From positions 1,302,001-1,366,000 of the forward strand of contig NZ_VFMY01000001.1 of the NCBI RefSeq assembly GCF_006715305.1: a DNA stretch of 64,000 bases, given 5' to 3'. This DNA is from Arthrobacter sp. SLBN-100. Lineage in GTDB: Bacteria; Actinomycetota; Actinomycetes; Actinomycetales; Micrococcaceae. Below the pieces are notes generated by a model. The model was given only the letters and a program-made list of their open reading frames with translations. It had not been told where the DNA came from and made no database searches. Shown here in pieces: positions 41,421 through 52,672 of the stretch; position 1 is the first letter of the stretch, and each line of letters begins with the position of its first letter. Position numbers and translations under genes: made by a program.

Positions 41421-41564
41421 TTGGCCAGCGTAGGGCCCCAGTACCGCCGGGTCAACGCACCGGACTTTTTCTCTCCAACGTCTGGACAAAGAAAGATAAA
41501 GGAGTGCAAACTGAGTCCAGTTGCATCAAATGCTACCAAACCACATCAAATAACTGGGAACGTG

Positions 41565-42395
41565 ATGACAAAGCAAGCTGGAGCAAATACGTGGACGGAT
41601 GCCATAAGCGCTGCGGCCATCCTGCTGCTTGGTGTACTGCTCTTTGTTCTCGGTGCCGGGTTACTTGAGCAATGGCAGCAGTCCTCGGCCCGTCGCCAGG
41701 GACTTCGCGCGGAGGACCTGCTGGGAGCAGCCGCAGCCATCAGCGGAGCAGTCCTGGTGGGTTGGTGGTTTCTGTCCCTGCTTCTGGCCGGAGCCACAAC
41801 AGTTCTGGACCGGATGGGCAAGCTTCGCGCCGCAGCACTAACCCGGAGGTTGTCGCCGGCATTTATGCAGCGGCTTGTTCTTGCTGCCCTTTCAGTCCAG
41901 CTCGTGGCCGGGCCTGCCGCGCAGGCAGAGACCGCCGGTCCGGGACCGGAGTGGGCGCCCAGCCAAGAGCATGTTTCCTCTGCCCCCGCGGATCCAGGAA
42001 ACGGAACCGGCTCACCCAGCCCCGCCGATCATGCATATGCCACCGACCCGGCGATGGCTCGTCCACCGCTTAAGGAAGCCCCGAAAGACAACGCAGCTCC
42101 CCCGTCCATGCCCGAGCCGGGCTGGCAGCCGGCCGCCCCGGTGGTCAGCCCAGGGTTTCTGGCGGCTCCTGCGGCGCGCAGCGCCAATGACGGCGGAACG
42201 GCAGCCGCGTCCGTGACGGTCCTCGCCGGGGACACGTTGTGGGACATCGCCGCATCCGCCAAGGGGCCGGGAGCAACTGATGTTGAGATCGCCATGGAGT
42301 GGCCCCGATGGTTCGAGGCAAACCGTGCCCTCATCGGCCAGAACCCCGATGTGTTGCTTCCGGGACAAATTCTTCAGCCGCCGTCCGCGGCATAA
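41565..42395 (+). CDS. Membrane protein with C-terminal LysM domain
   Basis: A 276-residue protein with two N-terminal transmembrane helices (about 13-33 and 50-77) and a third hydrophobic stretch (about 99-118, LVLAALSVQLVAGPAAQA), so its C-terminal part is outside the cell. A Pro/Ala-rich linker of about 90 residues leads to a LysM-type peptidoglycan-binding domain (VTVLAGDTLWDIAASAKGPG ... RALIGQNPDVLLPGQILQPP). It would hold peptidoglycan near the membrane. It is followed by the DUF6459 gene after 49 bases, probably in one operon. Confidence 0.8.
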   Translation: MTKQAGANTWTDAISAAAILLLGVLLFVLGAGLLEQWQQSSARRQGLRAEDLLGAAAAISGAVLVGWWFLSLLLAGATTVLDRMGKLRAAALTRRLSPAFMQRLVLAALSVQLVAGPAAQAETAGPGPEWAPSQEHVSSAPADPGNGTGSPSPADHAYATDPAMARPPLKEAPKDNAAPPSMPEPGWQPAAPVVSPGFLAAPAARSANDGGTAAASVTVLAGDTLWDIAASAKGPGATDVEIAMEWPRWFEANRALIGQNPDVLLPGQILQPPSAA

Positions 42396-42444
42396 CTACT
42401 GGCCGGGCTCCCAAGTCTCCCGGCCGCTAATTAAGGGGAAAGCA

Positions 42445-42936
42445 ATGACTGCAGTGACACCGATCAGGGCCGGCCAGCGACCTGGCAGGGCGAAGAATCC
42501 CCCTCCCCGCCGTGTCGTGCCGGCTCCTGCGGGTGATTCAGCACCAACACAAGCCGGAACTCCTGGAGGATTGCGGCCCGTTGATGAGCTGTCCGAGGTG
42601 CGTGCCATCACCCGGGGCACGGTCCAGGCAGCAATGGAGGTGCTCGCGGGAATCCGCCCCGTCCACCAGCTGGCCCGCCGGCTCGACCCGCGGTGCCTGT
42701 CGGCGCTGCAGCACCGCGCCTGCCTGATTAGACGGGAAGTGGGCCGGACGAACAATCCCGCACTGGCACGGCTGCACAGGAATTCCACTGTCCGCTCGGT
42801 CCGCGTTTGCGAGGTGGCTGATGGGATTTACGAGGCCAGCGCAGTGGTGGTGGACGACGTCCGTGCCCGGGCTGTGGCCGTCCGGCTGGAGCGGAGCAAG
42901 CAGGTATGGCGCGTCACTGAGCTTGTCATTGGCTGA
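42445..42936 (+). CDS. DUF6459 (Rv3235-like) protein
   Basis: A 163-residue cytoplasmic protein with a basic Pro-rich N-terminus (about 1-45) and a compact C-terminal domain (ITRGTVQAAMEVLAGIRPVH, QLARRLDPRCLSAL, VRVCEVADGIYEASAVVVDD, VAVRLERSKQVWRVTELVIG). This matches the Rv3235-type family found close to secA in many actinobacteria. Start ATG 42445 has AAGGGGA upstream. Function unknown. Confidence 0.8.
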   Translation: MTAVTPIRAGQRPGRAKNPPPRRVVPAPAGDSAPTQAGTPGGLRPVDELSEVRAITRGTVQAAMEVLAGIRPVHQLARRLDPRCLSALQHRACLIRREVGRTNNPALARLHRNSTVRSVRVCEVADGIYEASAVVVDDVRARAVAVRLERSKQVWRVTELVIG

Positions 42937-42998
42937 GGGACCGGCATCCGGGGAGCGGTACCGGAACCGCAGTGAAACTGGAGCAGGCCCCGGAAATT

Positions 42999-43022
42999 TG
43001 AACTGGTTCCCGAAAGTTGGAC
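42999..43022 (+). repeat. Left 23-bp inverted repeat, IS3/IS150-type end
   Basis: The stretch begins TGAACTGGTTCCCG and ends AAAGTTGGAC. It resembles the terminal repeats of IS150-group IS3 elements (TG-ACTG-CCC-GTTGGAC pattern). It matches, in inverted orientation, the sequence at 46668-46690 at 21 of 23 positions. A degenerate further copy may start just upstream (GAAACTGG at 42973). Confidence 0.65.
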
Positions 43023-43205
43023 TCGTTAATGTGCGCTGTCGGCGTGTCCCGGGACGGGCGGTCCGGGCACAGACCCGGGCTGTCCGATGCCGAGCTGCTC
43101 TGCCCGGTGGCGCCGGCGCCTCTTGTCAGAGAAGCTCGGGGCGAGGACCACCTACCCGCAGATAGTGCTTGGAGCCGCGCAAGCGAGGCGCTGCCCGGCG
43201 TGAAG
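43023..43205 (+). pseudogene. Possible remnant of a transposase gene
   Basis: A reading frame right of the left repeat carries GLSDAELLC, like the N-terminal 'LSDAEL(V/L)' motif of IS982/IS4-type transposases. The following residues do not continue the family. If real, it is a small decayed fragment; the match is short. Confidence 0.25.
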
Positions 43206-43376
43206 GAGCAGCGGCGAAACCGGACATAGCCAACCTGCTCGAGTCAGCCTTGTGGAACGGCACGCCTCCGGTGGGCTGGTGGCATCTGCACTTGCCCTGT
43301 CCCGCTCCCGGGCCACTGCTGACCGGGACGGTGCGACGTAAGTGGGATCCTGATGAGCACCAGCCGTGGTGGGGAA

Positions 43377-45223
<1,847 letters not shown>

Positions 45224-45224
<1 letters not shown>

Positions 45225-46291
45225 CAGGCAGTGCCCTGCGCGCCTTCCGGCACCAGCACCAGCTTGCCCTGCTCCGCCGAATGCTCAAGGAGCTCGTGCG
45301 CGTGCCGGGCCTCGGTAAGCGGCAGGCGCCCGGCCACAATCGGGTGGATTTGCCCGCGGCGAAGCAGGTCGAGCAGTGCGCGGAAGTCTTCCCGGTACCA
45401 TTCCGGAACCCGGGGTCCTCCTCCCACGGCCAGCGGTGGGGCTGGCTCATGCACTTTCTGAACACGGTAGGCGAGGACGTGACGGCGGGGCGAAAGCAGG
45501 CCCCGGACGGCGACGGCCGCCGTCGCAACATACCACTTGAACCACCCCCACCGGCTCTTGCGCCCATGGGACAGCGTCTGGTAATGACCGAACACAACAA
45601 GTCTGCCGCCGGGACGCAGCGCGCGGAACGAGCGGACCGACAGCGGGCCCCCGATCCCGTCCAGCACCACATCCACTCCTCTTCCCGGGAGGGCACGCAC
45701 GCGAGCCAGGAAGTCCTCGCTCTGGTAGTCGATGGCTACCGCGCCGAGCTTCTCGACTGTCGCGCGGTCCTTGGCGGAGGCAGTGCCGTAAAGCTGGAGT
45801 CCGGCCACCGCGCCAAGTTCAAGGACGGCGACACCCACTCTGCCGGCCGCTCCATGCACCAGTACAGTCTCACCCCGCTGCGCTTTCGCCACCCGGTGGA
45901 GCGCCTGATAGGCAGTCATGTAGGGCAGGACGAGGCAGACAACCTCTGCAGGGTCGAGGTCCTCGGGCACCTCCACTGCCTCTGCCTCAGGCACACAAAC
46001 GCGTTCCGCATAGGCGCCCCAGACTGTCAATGCAGCAACTCGGTCCCCCACATGGAGCCGGGAGCAGCCGGCGCCGAGTTCCTCCACGACACCCACGAGT
46101 TCATAACCGGGGGTAAACGGCGGCTTTGGGACATGGAAGTAGGTACCGGCGCGTAGTAGCGAATCTGTGAAAGACACACCGGCGGCCAACACCCTGACAG
46201 CGACCTCGCCGGGTGCAGGCTGAGGCTCCTGGTCCTCCACCACTTTAATGACCTCCGGGCCACCGAATTGCTCGACAACGACGCGCTTCAT
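45224..46291 (-). CDS. MDR-family quinone-type oxidoreductase
   Basis: A 355-residue medium-chain dehydrogenase/reductase, probably NADPH-dependent. It has VVVEQFGGPEVIKVVEDQEP, the GroES-like PFTPGYELVGVVEELG, the nucleotide-binding ETVLVHGAAGRVGVAVLELG, and the C-terminal HELLEHSAEQGKLVLVP. The zinc ligands of alcohol dehydrogenases are absent, so it resembles quinone oxidoreductase/zeta-crystallin. I preferred ATG 46291 (MKRVVVEQFGG); the frame also has a start at 46309. It is co-translated with the GH15 gene, though the two have no known biochemical link. Confidence 0.88.
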
Positions 46292-46630
46292 AGGGTCAGC
46301 CTGAGGCAACTCGGCTAGCTGAAATAGAGTCTTTCTACCCAGTGAAGAGGAGGAGACGGGGAACTGGAGAAGTCTCAGTGCTCATCTTCAGGTGCTAATC
46401 TCACTACCGGTCCTGCGGGGCGCAGCCGGCACGCCCACGCCGACCTCCCCGGCGCTCACGCCCAGCTTCAGACCTACCTCCGCGAACGACCCATGGCGGT
46501 CCGGTTCTGCGTCTTCACGCTCGCTTCCGGCGGATCCGAAGCGAAATCCGGAACGCCGTTCACCCCTTCAACCACTTCTCGCCATGGAATGCCGACGCCG
46601 ACGGCATTCCCGTCGGCAGCACTTAAACAT
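46292..46630. other. Intergenic region upstream of the MDR-GH15 operon
   Basis: About 340 bases holding the promoter of the MDR gene. A minus-strand frame (46474-46671) has no recognisable homology. No RNA gene seen. Confidence 0.5.
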
Positions 46631-46690
46631 GAAACTGCTCCCCGTAAGTCAGGACCGAATTTTCGGTCCAACTTTCGGGGAGCAGTTCCT
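46631..46690. repeat. Nested palindrome made of two IS150-type ends
   Basis: Outer arms AACTGCTCCCC (46633-46643) and GGGGAGCAGTT (46677-46687) enclose a second hairpin, GGACCGAA/TTCGGTCC. Each half looks like an IS3/IS150-group end; the minus-strand half (46690 to 46668) matches the repeat at 42999-43022. It is like an IS reduced to its two ends (MITE-like). It lies 31 bases beyond the secA stop and could serve as a secA terminator. Confidence 0.65.
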
Positions 46691-46720
46691 TATCCTTTCG
46701 CCAGCTTACCCAGCGTGCGG

Positions 46721-49459
46721 TCAGCGCTTCTTCTTCTTTGCAGGACGCTTCGCGGCATCTTGAGCTGCTGCCTTGGCCGGGTTTCCGGAACGGCCGGACT
46801 GCCGCGTCTCCACCCTGGTCTGCGTTCCGCCGCTTTCGCTTGGGGCGGTGTACTGCAGCTGGGCCGGCTGCGCCGGCGCTTCCAGGCCGGCAGCCCGCAC
46901 CTGGGGCTCAACGTGCTCCGTGTGCCCGCCCAGGGCGTCCGCAACAACGACATCCTGGGCAGGGGTGACTTCCACTTCAAGGTTGAAGAGGAACCCTACG
47001 CTTTCCTCGCGGATGGCTTCCATCATGCTCTGGAACATGGCGAAGCCCTCACGCTGGTACTCAACGAGTGGGTCGCGCTGGGCCATGGCACGCAGGCCGA
47101 TGCCTTCCTTGAGGTAATCCATCTCATAAAGGTGTTCCTGCCATTTACGCCCGATGACTGACAGGACTACCCGGCGCTCCAGCTCGCGCATGCTCTCGGA
47201 GCCGATCGTCTCTTCCCGGGCCTGGTAGACCAGACGGGCGTCGGACAGCAACTCTTCCTTCAGCATCTCCACGGTGAGCCTGGACTTTCCGCCGGCTTCC
47301 TCGATGATCTCCTCCGGGGTGACACTGACCGGGTACAGCGTTTTAAGGTTGGTCCAGAGCTGGTGCAACTCCCAGTCGTCGCCGTTGCCTTCCGCCGTCG
47401 CTGCGTCGATGAGCGCGGTGATGCTGTCCTCCACGAAGAACTGCACCTTTTCGTGCAGGTCGTCGCCCTCGAGGATCCGCCGACGGTCACTGTAGATGGC
47501 CTCGCGCTGGCGGTTGAGGACGTCGTCGTACTTCAGGACGTTCTTACGCTGCTCGGCGTTGCGGCCCTCCACCTGGCCCTGGGCCGAAGCGATCGCACGC
47601 GAGACAAGCTTGGACTCCAGTGCGACATCGTCCGGCACGGAGCTGTTCATCAAGCGTTCCGCGGCGCCGGAGTTGAAGAGGCGCATGAGGTCGTCGGTAA
47701 GCGAAAGATAGAACCTGGACTCGCCCGGGTCGCCCTGGCGGCCGGAACGGCCGCGGAGCTGGTTGTCGATGCGGCGGGATTCGTGCCGTTCGGTGCCCAG
47801 CACGTACAGGCCGCCCAAGTTCAGTACTTCCTCGTGTTCGTCCTTGACGGACTGCTTTGCAGCTTCGAGGGCTCCAGGCCAGGCAGACTCGTACTCCTCC
47901 GAGTTCTCTTCCGGGTCGAGGCCGCGCTTCGCCAACTCGGCCACGGCAGTGAATTCGGCGTTGCCGCCGAGCATGATATCGGTACCGCGGCCGGCCATGT
48001 TGGTGGCAACAGTGACTGCGCCCTTGCGGCCTGCCTGGGCCACGATGGCAGCTTCCCGCGCATGGTTCTTCGCGTTCAGGACCTCGTGGCGGATTCCTTC
48101 CTTGGCAAGGAGCCGGGACAGGTATTCGCTCTTCTCGACACTGGTGGTACCCACGAGCACCGGCTGGCCTTTTTCGTGCCGCTCGGCGATGTCCTTGACC
48201 ACGGCGTCGAACTTGACGGTCTCGTTCTTGAAAACGAGGTCCGCCTGGTCGATCCGCTGCATGTCCCGGTTGGTGGGGATGGGCACCACTCCGAGCTTGT
48301 AGGTGCCCATAAATTCCGCTGCTTCGGTCTCGGCAGTACCGGTCATGCCGGAGAGCTTGTTGTACATACGGAAGTAATTCTGCAGCGTCACCGTGGCCAG
48401 GGTCTGGTTCTCGGCCTTGATCTCAACGCCTTCTTTGGCCTCGATGGCCTGGTGCATGCCCTCGTTGTAGCGCCGGCCGGCGAGGATACGTCCCGTATGC
48501 TCGTCAACGATCAGGACCTCGCCGTCGAGGATGACGTAGTCCTTGTCCCGCTTGAACAGTTCCTTGGCCTTGATGGCGTTGTTGAGGAACCCGATCAGTG
48601 GCGTGTTGGCGGATTCGTACAGGTTCTGGATCCCGAGGTAGTCCTCAACCTTTTCGATGCCGCTTTCCAGGACGCCGACCGTGCGCTTTTTCTCGTCGAC
48701 CTCGTAGTCCTTTTCAACCTGGAGCCGCAGGACAACCTTCGCGAATTCGCTGTACCAACGGTTGGTGTCGCCCTGGGCCGGCCCGGAAATGATCAGCGGT
48801 GTGCGTGCCTCGTCAATGAGGATGGAGTCCACTTCGTCAACAATGGCGAAGTGGTGCCCGCGCTGGACCAGTTCGGCTTTGTCCCACGCCATGTTGTCGC
48901 GGAGGTAGTCGAAACCGAATTCATTGTTGGTGCCGTACGTGATGTCGGCGGCGTACTGCTGGCGCCGGACGGAGGGATCCTGGTTTGAAAGGATGCAGCC
49001 GCTGGTAAGGCCAAGGAAACGGTACACGCGGCCCATGAGGTCGGACTGGTATTCAGCCAGGTAGTCGTTCACCGTGACGACGTGGACACCGTTGCCGGTG
49101 AGCGCATTGAGGTAGGCAGGAGCAGTTGCCACCAGCGTCTTGCCTTCACCGGTCTTCATTTCCGCGATGTTGCCCAGGTGCAGTGCGGCGCCACCCATCA
49201 GCTGGACATCGAAGTGGCGCATGCCCAAGGTGCGTGAGGATGCTTCCCGGACTGCGGCAAAGGCCTCCGGAAGCAGGTCGTCAAGCTTCTCGCCGTCCTG
49301 GTGGCGTTCACGCAGCCGGTCCGTTTCCTCGCGGAGTTCGGCATCGGTGAAGGTCTTGAACGAATCTTCCAAGGCATTGATGGAGTCGGCATAGTTCCGC
49401 AGTTGCCGGAGGGTTTTTTTGTCACCCGTGCGGAGAAGTTTTTCGATAAGTGATGCCAC
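46721..49459 (-). CDS. secA: Preprotein translocase ATPase SecA
   Basis: A 912-residue motor that drives proteins through SecYEG. Walker A is [13 protein letters not shown] (about 99-111). [18 protein letters not shown] holds the DEAD-type box; [16 protein letters not shown] is motif VI. A normal preprotein-crosslinking domain follows. The C-terminus is a Gln/Ala-rich and lysine-rich tail (KRPAKKKKR) without the Cys/His zinc module seen in SecA of many proteobacteria. Length suits the essential actinobacterial SecA1. ATG 49459 gives the standard [10 protein letters not shown] start. Confidence 0.97.
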   Translation of the reverse strand: MASLIEKLLRTGDKKTLRQLRNYADSINALEDSFKTFTDAELREETDRLRERHQDGEKLDDLLPEAFAAVREASSRTLGMRHFDVQLMGGAALHLGNIAEMKTGEGKTLVATAPAYLNALTGNGVHVVTVNDYLAEYQSDLMGRVYRFLGLTSGCILSNQDPSVRRQQYAADITYGTNNEFGFDYLRDNMAWDKAELVQRGHHFAIVDEVDSILIDEARTPLIISGPAQGDTNRWYSEFAKVVLRLQVEKDYEVDEKKRTVGVLESGIEKVEDYLGIQNLYESANTPLIGFLNNAIKAKELFKRDKDYVILDGEVLIVDEHTGRILAGRRYNEGMHQAIEAKEGVEIKAENQTLATVTLQNYFRMYNKLSGMTGTAETEAAEFMGTYKLGVVPIPTNRDMQRIDQADLVFKNETVKFDAVVKDIAERHEKGQPVLVGTTSVEKSEYLSRLLAKEGIRHEVLNAKNHAREAAIVAQAGRKGAVTVATNMAGRGTDIMLGGNAEFTAVAELAKRGLDPEENSEEYESAWPGALEAAKQSVKDEHEEVLNLGGLYVLGTERHESRRIDNQLRGRSGRQGDPGESRFYLSLTDDLMRLFNSGAAERLMNSSVPDDVALESKLVSRAIASAQGQVEGRNAEQRKNVLKYDDVLNRQREAIYSDRRRILEGDDLHEKVQFFVEDSITALIDAATAEGNGDDWELHQLWTNLKTLYPVSVTPEEIIEEAGGKSRLTVEMLKEELLSDARLVYQAREETIGSESMRELERRVVLSVIGRKWQEHLYEMDYLKEGIGLRAMAQRDPLVEYQREGFAMFQSMMEAIREESVGFLFNLEVEVTPAQDVVVADALGGHTEHVEPQVRAAGLEAPAQPAQLQYTAPSESGGTQTRVETRQSGRSGNPAKAAAQDAAKRPAKKKKR

Positions 49460-49558
49460 GTGAAGATGCTCCCAGTCTTTGCCGCCGAATTCTGGCGTTT
49501 TTAGTCTACGGGAGAGACACCGGACCGCTACTTGTTTTCCCTCAGAGCGGAGAACGGC

Positions 49559-50770
49559 CTATCCGCGGCCCACAGCCTGGGCGAGCTCCCCGGCGAGATC
49601 GCCCCGCGGGCAGACTTCCACGCCCGGCAGGCCCAGCCAGTCGGCCATCAACCGAAGCTCCGCGGCGAGTTCGACGGCGGTGTCCAGCGGGGCGCCAGGC
49701 TCGGCAAAGGCGGACCTGGCAAGCAGTTTCCCGCCTCCGCGGTCAGCTTTCAGGTCCACCCGCGCCACGATCCGGTCGCGCAGGAGGAAGGGAAGGACGT
49801 AGTATCCGTACCGCCTTTTGTGTTCCGGCGTGTAGATCTCGATCCGGTAGTGGAAGCCGAACAGTTCCTCAAGCCGGCGCCGTTCAAAGACCAGGGAGTC
49901 GAACGGGCTCAGCAGGGCCCGGCCTGTCGCACTCCGTGGCAGCCTGGCCTCAGCGTGCAGGAACAGTTCACGGTTCCACCCCACCACAGTGACAGGCTCC
50001 AGCCTGCCGGACTCCACCAGATGCTGCACTGATGCCGCCGCGGCCTTGACGGGGGTGCGGAAGTAGTCGGCGAAACACCGCACGGTGCCGATGCCGTGGG
50101 CTTGCGCGGCAGCATCGATCAACCGGTGAAGGGCCGGTACGGGGTCGCGTTGACCTGGTTCCGCAACGTGCAGATCGGGAAGCACCCGCGTGGTGAGCGT
50201 ATACCGCCGCTCAAACTGCTCGGTCCTGGAAGCCGCCGAAACAAGGCCCTCCTCGAAGAGGTGCTCCAGTACCCGCTTGACCGCGCTCCAGTTCCAGCCC
50301 CAGTTCGCGTTCTGCTTTTCCTCGGCATGGCCGATCCTGTCCGCAATCTGGGCGGCGGTCAGAGGCCGTGCCGTCGCGAGCGTTTCCATGATCCTGGCGG
50401 AGATGGTGGCGCGCAGGGCGGGGTCCATGCTGTGGGCGCCAACCCAGGAACGTTTCTGCCACAGGCGGAGATCGGCGAAGTGCTGGGGCCGGATGTAGCT
50501 GGCTTCGTGGGCCCAGTACTCCACCATGCGCCGCGGGTGGCTGGCTGACATCCGCTGGAGGATGCTGCGGTCGTAGTTGCCGAGCCGGGAGAAGAAAGGG
50601 AGGAAGTGGCTGCGGGCGAGGACGTTGACGGAATCGATCTGGACAAGCTGGAGCCGGGCAAAGGTCCGGCCCACCGTCCGTGATGTCACGGGGCCGGTGG
50701 GCCGTCCTTTGTTGAGTCCTTGTGCTGCCAAAGCGATCCGCCGGGCCTGGTCCAGGCTCAGCGTCGGCAC
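49559..50770 (-). CDS. YcaQ/AlkX-family DNA glycosylase (winged-helix protein)
   Basis: A 403-residue HTH_42 protein. It has the family N-terminus (LSLDQARRIALAAQGL), LVQIDSVNVLARSHFLPFFS, WWHEA-type VEYWAHEASYIRP, and the C-terminal RIEIYTPEHKRRYGYYVLPF and RIVARVDLKADR. YcaQ-type glycosylases unhook interstrand crosslinks and remove bulky alkylated bases. Both the GlnxGln-like and EHK segments are present in actinobacterial form. It lies between secA and hpf, a placement common in Micrococcaceae-like genomes. Confidence 0.88.
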   Translation of the reverse strand: MPTLSLDQARRIALAAQGLNKGRPTGPVTSRTVGRTFARLQLVQIDSVNVLARSHFLPFFSRLGNYDRSILQRMSASHPRRMVEYWAHEASYIRPQHFADLRLWQKRSWVGAHSMDPALRATISARIMETLATARPLTAAQIADRIGHAEEKQNANWGWNWSAVKRVLEHLFEEGLVSAASRTEQFERRYTLTTRVLPDLHVAEPGQRDPVPALHRLIDAAAQAHGIGTVRCFADYFRTPVKAAAASVQHLVESGRLEPVTVVGWNRELFLHAEARLPRSATGRALLSPFDSLVFERRRLEELFGFHYRIEIYTPEHKRRYGYYVLPFLLRDRIVARVDLKADRGGGKLLARSAFAEPGAPLDTAVELAAELRLMADWLGLPGVEVCPRGDLAGELAQAVGRG

Positions 50771-50802
50771 GTCAGTCCTCTCTGTGGATGGTGTTTACCA
50801 CC

Positions 50803-51528
50803 CTAGGCGTTGGCTGCTGCGTCGTCAGAACGGTACGCGAGAATTTTTTCTTCAACCAAGGTCTCGCCCGGTTCGCATTCGTGGTCCAGGGTGATAACCC
50901 CGTAGGTCCAACCGCGGCGCCGGTATACGACAGACGGTGTATTCGTGGCCTTATCGACGAAAAGGTAGAAATCGTGGCCGACAAGTTCCATGTTGTCCAC
51001 GGCATCGTCGAGCGAAAGCGAGGCGGCCGGGAAGACCTTGCGCCGGATCAGGACCGGGGAATTGCCGGCCGGAATGTCGTTATCGACGTCATAGGGAGAC
51101 TTCTCTGCGGGGGCCGGGGCAACTTCGTCGCGATGGCTCGCCTCGACATAAATCGGTTCGTGGGCGCTGGCTGGTTCCAGCGCGGCGGTGGCTTCGCGGA
51201 CAGCTTTTGGTGTGTGGCGTCCGTGATGGACCTTCTTGCGGTCCTTGGCGCGGCGGAGGCGCTCGAGCAGCTTATTGTATGCGAGGTCGAAAGCAGCGAA
51301 CTTGTCAGCGGCACTTGCTTCGGCACGGATCACCGGTCCCCTGCCCAGCACTGTCACTTCGACAGTCAGCTGGTCGCCGGTTTGCCGTGAGTTGGTCTCC
51401 TTTGAAACTTTCGCATCGACTCGCTGGACCTTGTCCCCCAGCGACTCAATTTTCGAGATCTTCTCCCCGGCATATTCGCGGAACCGGTCTGAAACTGTCA
51501 GATTTCGTCCGCTGATCATAAACTCCAT
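50803..51528 (-). CDS. hpf: Ribosome hibernation promoting factor, long form
   Basis: A 241-residue protein. Residues 1-105 are the S30AE ribosome-binding domain (EFMISGRNLTVSDRFREYA, FDLAYNKLLERLRRAKDRKK). An acidic/basic linker follows, then a C-terminal dimerisation domain (LIRRKVFPAASLSLDDAVDN, LVGHDFYLFVDKATNTPSVV, VYRRRGWTYGVITL). Long HPF alone makes 100S ribosome dimers in stationary phase. Start ATG 51528 is preceded by GGAGG. In M. tuberculosis the homologue Rv3241c is next to secA1 too. Confidence 0.94.
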   Translation of the reverse strand: MEFMISGRNLTVSDRFREYAGEKISKIESLGDKVQRVDAKVSKETNSRQTGDQLTVEVTVLGRGPVIRAEASAADKFAAFDLAYNKLLERLRRAKDRKKVHHGRHTPKAVREATAALEPASAHEPIYVEASHRDEVAPAPAEKSPYDVDNDIPAGNSPVLIRRKVFPAASLSLDDAVDNMELVGHDFYLFVDKATNTPSVVYRRRGWTYGVITLDHECEPGETLVEEKILAYRSDDAAANA

Positions 51529-51672
51529 GGTGCCCTCCAAATGACTTCGGTGACACGACGGCAGCACTTCGCTGGGCCGATCTGTTTGACAGTCAAGCCC
51601 CTTTCCGAGCTGCCATCGACAGGTACATTCTGTTCTTGGTACCCACCACCGACGTTAGTTCATAGCCATCCG

Positions 51673-52602
51673 TTATTCATCCTTTCCTGGTTTATTTTTT
51701 TCTAAGTCATGCCCCTCTCCGCGGGCTTCAGCGGATGCGGGGCCGGAGCCTGCAGAGTCCGGTGGCCGTGTCGCGGCGAGGACCACCGCGCCGATCACGA
51801 CGGCGCCTGCCAGGTGCAGCGCCCGGGCCGCTTCCGAGAGTGTCGCGCCGGTGGTGAGGACGTCGTCGACAATGATGCAGCGGCGTCCGGCCAGCCCTTT
51901 CCGCGCACGCCGGTGGACACGCATGGACCCCCGCACGCGCCGGGCACGGCCGCCGCGGTCCAAGCCTTTTTGGCCTCCGGGCAGCTGCAGAACACCGGTT
52001 CTGCTCTTTTCCAGCACGTTCGCCACGGGAAGTTCCGGCAGCTGCCGTGACACCGTCCGCAAGAGCAGGTGGACGGGGCTGAAGCCACGCTTCAGGAACG
52101 CGGCGTTGCTGGTGGGCACGGGGACCAGGCAGACCCCCTCCGTGCCGTCCGTTGCTGCGCGGACGGCAGCGGCGAGCGCCCGGCCCAGGCTGTTCCCGAG
52201 CTGGTGTTGGCCGTGCCGTTTGAAAGAAAGGAGGGCCTGTGCCAGTTCCTCCCTGTAGACGCTGGCAGCCACCACCGGCAACAACACCGTCCCACCGACG
52301 TCCATCAGGGCAGGAGCTCCTTGCTCGGCCCGGAAGGGCTTGTGCGTCAGCCGGCGGATGTTGCGGCCGCACGGAATGCATAGCGCCCGGTCTTCTGCTC
52401 CGCAGCACACGCAATCCACTGGAACCGCCAGGGCGAGAAGATCCCCGGCTGCGCCCGCGGCCTGGTCCGCCAGGCGGAGTAACGCGTTCTGGTGATCGGA
52501 CCGGTGCCTGGCAGGCCGCTCCGGCGACGGGACGAGGTCCGGATCGGCCCGGACAATCCTTGGCGCCCGCGCCCTAAATCTGTTGCTCACGGGGTCAAGC
52601 AT
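51673..52602 (-). CDS. comF: ComF-family phosphoribosyltransferase-like protein
   Basis: A 309-residue protein. The N-terminal third has the zinc-ribbon-like CVCCGAEDRALCIPCGRN. The C-terminal domain is a PRTase fold: VCLVPVPTSNAAFLKRGFSP, HLLLRTVSRQL, and the PRPP loop RRCIIVDDVLTTGATLSEAA. ComF proteins are linked to DNA uptake in competent bacteria, but in most actinobacteria the role is unknown. ATG 52602 is my choice; GTG 52590 and an upstream start at 52635 are possible. Homologue Rv3242c lies in the same order. Confidence 0.87.
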   Translation of the reverse strand: MLDPVSNRFRARAPRIVRADPDLVPSPERPARHRSDHQNALLRLADQAAGAAGDLLALAVPVDCVCCGAEDRALCIPCGRNIRRLTHKPFRAEQGAPALMDVGGTVLLPVVAASVYREELAQALLSFKRHGQHQLGNSLGRALAAAVRAATDGTEGVCLVPVPTSNAAFLKRGFSPVHLLLRTVSRQLPELPVANVLEKSRTGVLQLPGGQKGLDRGGRARRVRGSMRVHRRARKGLAGRRCIIVDDVLTTGATLSEAARALHLAGAVVIGAVVLAATRPPDSAGSGPASAEARGEGHDLEKNKPGKDE

Positions 52603-52672
52603 CTGCCCGGCCGCCCCTTGGGGACACACCATCAAACGCCTATGTGGACAGGATCGACAAAGAAGTCCAGGT

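Larger units (their letters stand above)
42937..43376. other. 440-base intergenic region with IS-end remnant, no intact gene
   Basis: Between the DUF6459 gene and the convergent GH15 gene. It contains an IS150-group-like end (separate entry) and a decayed transposase-like frame. Open frames further right (to 43376) show no similarity I can recognise. Confidence 0.6.

Noticed and set aside
47363..48988. 541-codon open frame opposite secA
   Set aside because: Antisense shadow of an essential conserved gene, without its own motif or ribosome binding site.
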